Origin: Lentisphaeraceae bacterium
GTDB lineage: Bacteria > Verrucomicrobiota > Kiritimatiellia > RFP12 > DVOR01
Assembly (NCBI GenBank): GCA_004555175.1
Contig: SFJE01000038.1
Span: forward strand, 1-16,262
Length of the DNA: 16,262 nt
Direction: 5' to 3'
Shown here piece by piece: positions 13,104-16,262 of this stretch. Positions within the stretch are counted from its first letter, which is position 1. Every line of letters starts with the position of its first letter. The translations under genes were made by a program, and so were the position numbers. Below the pieces are notes generated by a model. That model had not been told where the DNA came from, did not search any database, and saw nothing but the letters and a program-made list of their open reading frames with translations.

Positions 13104-14390
13104 TTATTGCCCCATAGCAGAGGTGGCCGAGAAGACGGCCGAGAGAATGGCAATGGCCACAAAGCCGACCACGCCAGCCACCAGGAAGATGAGAATCGGC
13201 TCCAAGGCCGTGGTAAAGTTGCGGATATTCTGGTTTAGCTCGGCCTCATAGCGCTTGCCGATATGCCCGAGGGCTGTGGGCAGATTACCCGTCTGCTCGC
13301 CCAACGCCATCATATCGGTCATCAACCGCGGGAAGATGCCACTCTGCGCCAGCGGCCCCGAAATCGTCGTACCATCGGTGACCCGCTCGCGCGCCTTACG
13401 CAACTCCGCGCCGATCACCGCATTGCCGCTCGTCTCCTCGGCAATCCGCAGGGCATTGAGCACATTCACGCCATTGGCCAACAGCGTCTGGAGCGTGTAG
13501 GCCAGCGAGGCAAAGGTGCCCGAGGCAATCAACCCGCGCACGAGCGGCACCTTAAGCTTAAAGCCATCCCACGCCAAGCGCCCACTGCCGTGAATCCACT
13601 TGTGCAGCAGCACGATTCCCGCCACCAGCCCCAACGCGTAGAGAATGCCATACTTCGTCAACCCGTCGCTCATCCCAATCAGAATCCGCGTCGGCAACGG
13701 CAACTCCTTGCCCATACTTGCGAAGAGCGAGGTAAACTGCGGCACAATCTTCACCATCGCGAAGATCACCGCCACCACCCCCATTCCCAACACAATCGCC
13801 GGGTAGGTCAGCGCCGAAATCACCTTACTCTTCATCGATTGATTCCGCTCGTAGTGCTCGGCCAACCGCCGCAACACCTCCACCATCGCCCCCGAGGCCT
13901 CGCCCGCGCGCACCATATTCCCATAAATCGCCGGGAAGGTCTTGGGATGTGCGTCCACCGCATCCGAAAAGGCCTCGCCGCGCATAATCCGGTCCCGCAA
14001 GTCGGCTGAAACCGCGCAAATCCCGCTCGTGGGCTCGCCCTGATTCGCCAGCGAGTTCAGCGCCGCCCCCAGGGTCATCCCCGCGTCAATCAAATCCGCC
14101 AACTCCGAGGTAAAGAGCAACACCTCCGCCGGCTTCATCCGCTTGGTCCCCCCCACCGAAAGCGACCAAAAAGAACTCCCGCTCCCCGCCTTCGCCGGCC
14201 CCGTCTTGACAGCCTTCGCGCCCCCCCTCGCCTTTGCCCCTGCTACCTTCCCCGCCGCCTCGCGCAACGACAACGCCTGCAACCCCTGCGCCGCCAACGC
14301 CGACATCGCCCCACGCCGATCCGCAGCCTCGATCATCCCCGAGACCTTCTCGCGCTTTCGATTCAATGCAAGGTAACTAAAACTTGCCAT
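13104..14390 (-). CDS. gspF: Type II secretion inner-membrane platform protein GspF
   Basis: A 428-residue protein with the GspF/PilC layout: an N-terminal MASFSYLALNRKREKVSGMIEA, then two copies of the T2SSF domain (about 95-215 and 295-420). Repeat landmarks are FTSELADLIDAGMTLGAAL with VRAGEASGAMVEVLRRLAEHYE in the first, and LAYTLQTLLANGVNVLNALRIAEE with MALGEQTGNLPTALGHIGKRYE in the second. Three membrane helices fall near 195-218, 248-265 and 395-420. It is the inner-membrane platform protein that couples the GspE ATPase to pseudopilus growth. Residues 44-72 form an Ala/Gly/Lys low-complexity linker not usual for GspF. ATG 14390 is chosen as it gives the conserved N-terminus and lies just after a promoter. 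GspE, GspD and the rest are not in this window. Confidence 0.93.
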   Translation of the reverse strand: MASFSYLALNRKREKVSGMIEAADRRGAMSALAAQGLQALSLREAAGKVAGAKARGGAKAVKTGPAKAGSGSSFWSLSVGGTKRMKPAEVLLFTSELADLIDAGMTLGAALNSLANQGEPTSGICAVSADLRDRIMRGEAFSDAVDAHPKTFPAIYGNMVRAGEASGAMVEVLRRLAEHYERNQSMKSKVISALTYPAIVLGMGVVAVIFAMVKIVPQFTSLFASMGKELPLPTRILIGMSDGLTKYGILYALGLVAGIVLLHKWIHGSGRLAWDGFKLKVPLVRGLIASGTFASLAYTLQTLLANGVNVLNALRIAEETSGNAVIGAELRKARERVTDGTTISGPLAQSGIFPRLMTDMMALGEQTGNLPTALGHIGKRYEAELNQNIRNFTTALEPILIFLVAGVVGFVAIAILSAVFSATSAMGQ

Positions 14391-14398
14391 ATGCCCAT

Positions 14399-14407
14399 AG
14401 TCTACCA
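14399..14407 (-). promoter_or_regulatory. Extended -10 promoter of the gspF operon, probably leaderless or nearly so
   Basis: On the minus strand TGG precedes TAGACT (14404-14399), forming an extended -10. Only 8 nt separate it from the ATG at 14390, so the transcript should start at or within 1-2 nt of the start codon. The AGAAGGA about 20 nt before the ATG lies upstream of the -10 and would not be transcribed. No clear -35 is visible. Confidence 0.5.
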
Positions 14408-14437
14408 CATTCCTTCTGCACATGCACCAGCGAAAAC

Positions 14438-14461
14438 GCACGGCGCGGGATCGCGCCGTGC
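14438..14461 (-). terminator. Intrinsic terminator of the AAA-ATPase/nuclease gene
   Basis: A perfect 10-bp stem, GCACGGCGCG with CGCGCCGTGC, closes a 4-nt loop (GGAT on the plus strand). On the minus strand it is followed by GTTTTCGC, a short T tract. It lies 28 nt past the stop of the gene ending at 14490, and it separates that gene from the gspF promoter. Confidence 0.78.
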
Positions 14462-14489
14462 GGGGCTTGCTACGTTGGCGATGTCAGCG

Positions 14490-16073
14490 TTAGGCCTGAG
14501 AGGGGAGCACCTCATAGGCAACGCCTTGGAGTTCGCGCTGGCCCTTGTGAAAGGAGAGGCCGACGAGGGCGATGGGGCGGCCGTCATGGAGGTAGGGCGT
14601 GGCGTAGCCACGGTCCTTGATCTGCTGAAGGGCCGCCTCGGCGGTGGTGCCATCGCTCTTGAGCTCGAAGACGAAGATGACATTGCCCGCCTTGACCACG
14701 AGGTCGGCGTGCTTGCCCGAGGATTGCGTTGGCTCGACGATCGGGTCGTAGCCGAGCGACCAGAAGAGGATTTGGAGGATGCGCTGGTAGTTGTACTCCT
14801 GGATGCGCGTCTCGGTGGGACCGTAGTGGCACTGGGCGTACATCGCGTAGAGGTCGACGTTGAGGAGGTCGTCGAGCGAGTTGATGGAGACATGGGCGCG
14901 GGCATCTTCGCGCGTGGCATCGGAAGAGATGGTGAGTTCGCAGAGGAAGGCCATCAGGTCGCGGCGGACCTCCTCATCGGGAATGCGCAGAATGTAGTTC
15001 CCCGAGGCGCGGTCATAGCCCGCTAGCGTTAGATAGCCGGTCTGATAGAGCACGGCAACGGGCGAGAGGGCGGCGATCTGCGAAGGCATCTCCAAACTAC
15101 TCCGCGGGGCGGAGATGGGGCCTTGGAAGTCGATTTTGAGCAGGTCTTCGCGGCGCAGAAACTTCGTGAGCATCGAGGGGCGACCGGTGGTCGTCCACTG
15201 CGCCTCAAAGTCGGGCCAACGAGAGGTCAATGTCCGAGAAACAGCCACTGGGTTGTAAACCGAGGCCTCGGAGGCAACGGAGAAGCGGTAACCATTAAAC
15301 CACTTGGCGAGGCCGGCCATAAAGTCGGCCTTGGAGAGCTCCATCTCACGGGCGCGGCGGTCGAGGTGCTCGGCAAAGTTCGCCTCCAACTCGGTCTGCG
15401 TGTAGCCGAGCATGGCGGCGTAGTCGGGATCGTAGGTCAGGTCGACGATATTATTCAGCCCCGAGAAGATGGCCATTGAGGCGAACTTGGAGATGCCGGT
15501 AATCATCGCGAAGCGAATGGCCGCTTGGTGGCCCTTCATCACGGCATAGAAGTTCCCTAGGAGCTGCCGGGCCTTCTCGCACCGCTCGGGGTCGTCCAAC
15601 GTATGGCAGATTGGCGCGTCGTACTCGTCAATCAGAATCACCACCTGCTTACCGATGGTCTCATAGGCCTTCAGCACATTCTCGAAGTTGACGCTCCCCG
15701 AGTTCCCCTCAACAAATCCTGGATGTCCACGCAGCCCCAGGTTCGTGGTATTATTGAAGCGCGTCTCAATCTCTTCATAACTCATCCCCAGCGCCATCGA
15801 CATATCGAAGTGTAGCACCGGCCACGGCCGCCAGTCGTAGTCGGTCTTAGCGATGGCGAGTCCCTCAAAGAGTTCGCGCTTGCCCTCAAAGATAGCCTTA
15901 AAGGTCGAGAGCATCAGCGACTTGCCAAAGCGCCGTGGCCGCGCCAAAAAGAAGAGCTTTTGGTTCTGCCTGTTCGCCGCCAGCCGATGAAAATACGCCG
16001 TCTTGTCGACGTAGATCATCTCCGCCTGCCGCAATTCCTCAAAAACCGTTCCCTGAAGATCCACGCCTGGCAT
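14490..16073 (-). CDS. AAA-ATPase fused to a PD-(D/E)XK nuclease-like domain
   Basis: A 527-residue protein of the AAA-ATPase-like plus PDDEXK_9 (formerly DUF1703) family. The N-terminal ATPase has YVDKTAYFHRL (21-31), Walker A RPRRFGKS (45-52) and Walker B VVILIDEYDAPI (144-155). The C-terminal nuclease fold shows D457 in GKHADLVV, E470-x-K472 in FVFELKS, and the following QQIKDRGYA (483-491). The family is often multi-copy in Bacteroidota, PVC bacteria and others, and its role is not settled; anti-phage defence and mobile DNA have both been considered. ATG 16073 is chosen because AAAGGAG lies 8 nt upstream. Upstream in-frame codons to 16139 would run through the promoter. It is a single-gene unit with its own terminator. 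Confidence 0.9.
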   Translation of the reverse strand: MPGVDLQGTVFEELRQAEMIYVDKTAYFHRLAANRQNQKLFFLARPRRFGKSLMLSTFKAIFEGKRELFEGLAIAKTDYDWRPWPVLHFDMSMALGMSYEEIETRFNNTTNLGLRGHPGFVEGNSGSVNFENVLKAYETIGKQVVILIDEYDAPICHTLDDPERCEKARQLLGNFYAVMKGHQAAIRFAMITGISKFASMAIFSGLNNIVDLTYDPDYAAMLGYTQTELEANFAEHLDRRAREMELSKADFMAGLAKWFNGYRFSVASEASVYNPVAVSRTLTSRWPDFEAQWTTTGRPSMLTKFLRREDLLKIDFQGPISAPRSSLEMPSQIAALSPVAVLYQTGYLTLAGYDRASGNYILRIPDEEVRRDLMAFLCELTISSDATREDARAHVSINSLDDLLNVDLYAMYAQCHYGPTETRIQEYNYQRILQILFWSLGYDPIVEPTQSSGKHADLVVKAGNVIFVFELKSDGTTAEAALQQIKDRGYATPYLHDGRPIALVGLSFHKGQRELQGVAYEVLPSQA

Positions 16074-16097
16074 CGTCTCCGCTCCTTTCTGCCGCAC

Positions 16098-16106
16098 ACT
16101 ATAACA
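16098..16106 (-). promoter_or_regulatory. Extended -10 promoter of the AAA-ATPase/nuclease gene
   Basis: On the minus strand TGT precedes TATAGT (16103-16098), an extended -10. The expected transcription start near 16091 leaves a leader of about 18 nt that contains AAAGGAG (16088-16082) at 8 nt from the ATG. The -35 position (TCGCGA) does not match consensus. Unlike the lpxL and gspF promoters, this one gives a Shine-Dalgarno-led mRNA. Confidence 0.62.
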
Positions 16107-16262
16107 TAAACACGCGCCCTTCGCGAGGGCTGGGCACACCTGGAGGTTCCCCAGTTTTTTGGGGGGATTGGGGCGCTTTCGCGCATCAGGCCATAATCTT
16201 ATCCATAGGTGGTTAGATTGGCGAACAGTGAAGCCTCATAAAAAGAAAAGTCGCCTTCTTGC

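Noticed and set aside
11463..13238. Long plus-strand open frame (about 590 codons) opposite the kinase and gspG
   Set aside because: It is antisense to two well-supported genes. His/Gln/Arg-rich composition and lack of domains are typical of antisense frames in GC-rich DNA.
16074..16262. Possible start of another gene or attachment site at the right edge
   Set aside because: There is only the ATPase promoter, a small GCCCT/AGGGC hairpin at 16116-16130 and AT-richer sequence towards the end. No gene start or repeat of an earlier sequence can be supported.

Overview
The window looks like a chromosomal piece of a GC-rich, Gram-negative (outer-membrane-bearing) bacterium. It carries lipid A and surface-polysaccharide genes, type II secretion or pseudopilus parts, and a possible outer-membrane protein. 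The combination of a TGS-plus-uridine-kinase-type nucleoside kinase, a GspG pseudopilin with a calcium-loop tail, and an AAA-ATPase/PD-(D/E)XK protein fits the PVC superphylum (Kiritimatiellota or Lentisphaerota) or a neighbour. That placement is inference from gene content; no rRNA or other phylogenetic marker is present.

Layout. Positions 1-66 hold three tandem 22-bp units, each able to form a small hairpin. Positions 67-537 hold no convincing gene but many inverted repeats, including a perfect 30-bp palindrome. From 571 to 5887 a tight plus-strand operon runs: LpxL-like acyltransferase, small HNH nuclease, O-antigen ligase/polymerase-like membrane protein, secreted TPR-like protein, single-pass proline-rich protein, small multi-pass membrane protein, and a phosphoribosyltransferase. 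A 24-bp-arm hairpin at 5895-5948 sits between this operon and the convergent minus-strand genes and probably terminates both.

From 14390 down to 5960 a minus-strand series runs: gspF, gspG, nucleoside kinase, a divergent LpxC-family protein, a GT-B glycosyltransferase, and a 924-residue aromatic-rich exported repeat protein. Gaps in the first five genes are only 9-25 nt, or a 1-nt overlap, with Shine-Dalgarno sequences touching the upstream stop codons. The last gene follows a 125-nt gap. A separate minus-strand gene (14490-16073) encodes an AAA-ATPase/PD-(D/E)XK nuclease-like protein with its own promoter, Shine-Dalgarno and terminator.

Taken together, both operons deal mostly with the cell envelope: lipid A acylation, possible polysaccharide polymerisation or ligation, an LpxC-like enzyme, a glycosyltransferase, secretion parts and a large exported protein. 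The items most worth a second look are the LpxC-family protein with an altered zinc-site spacing, the 924-residue exported protein with an internal duplication and a recurrent aromatic-proline motif, the two extended -10 promoters so close to ATG codons that they imply leaderless mRNAs, and the palindrome-rich non-coding region at the left end.
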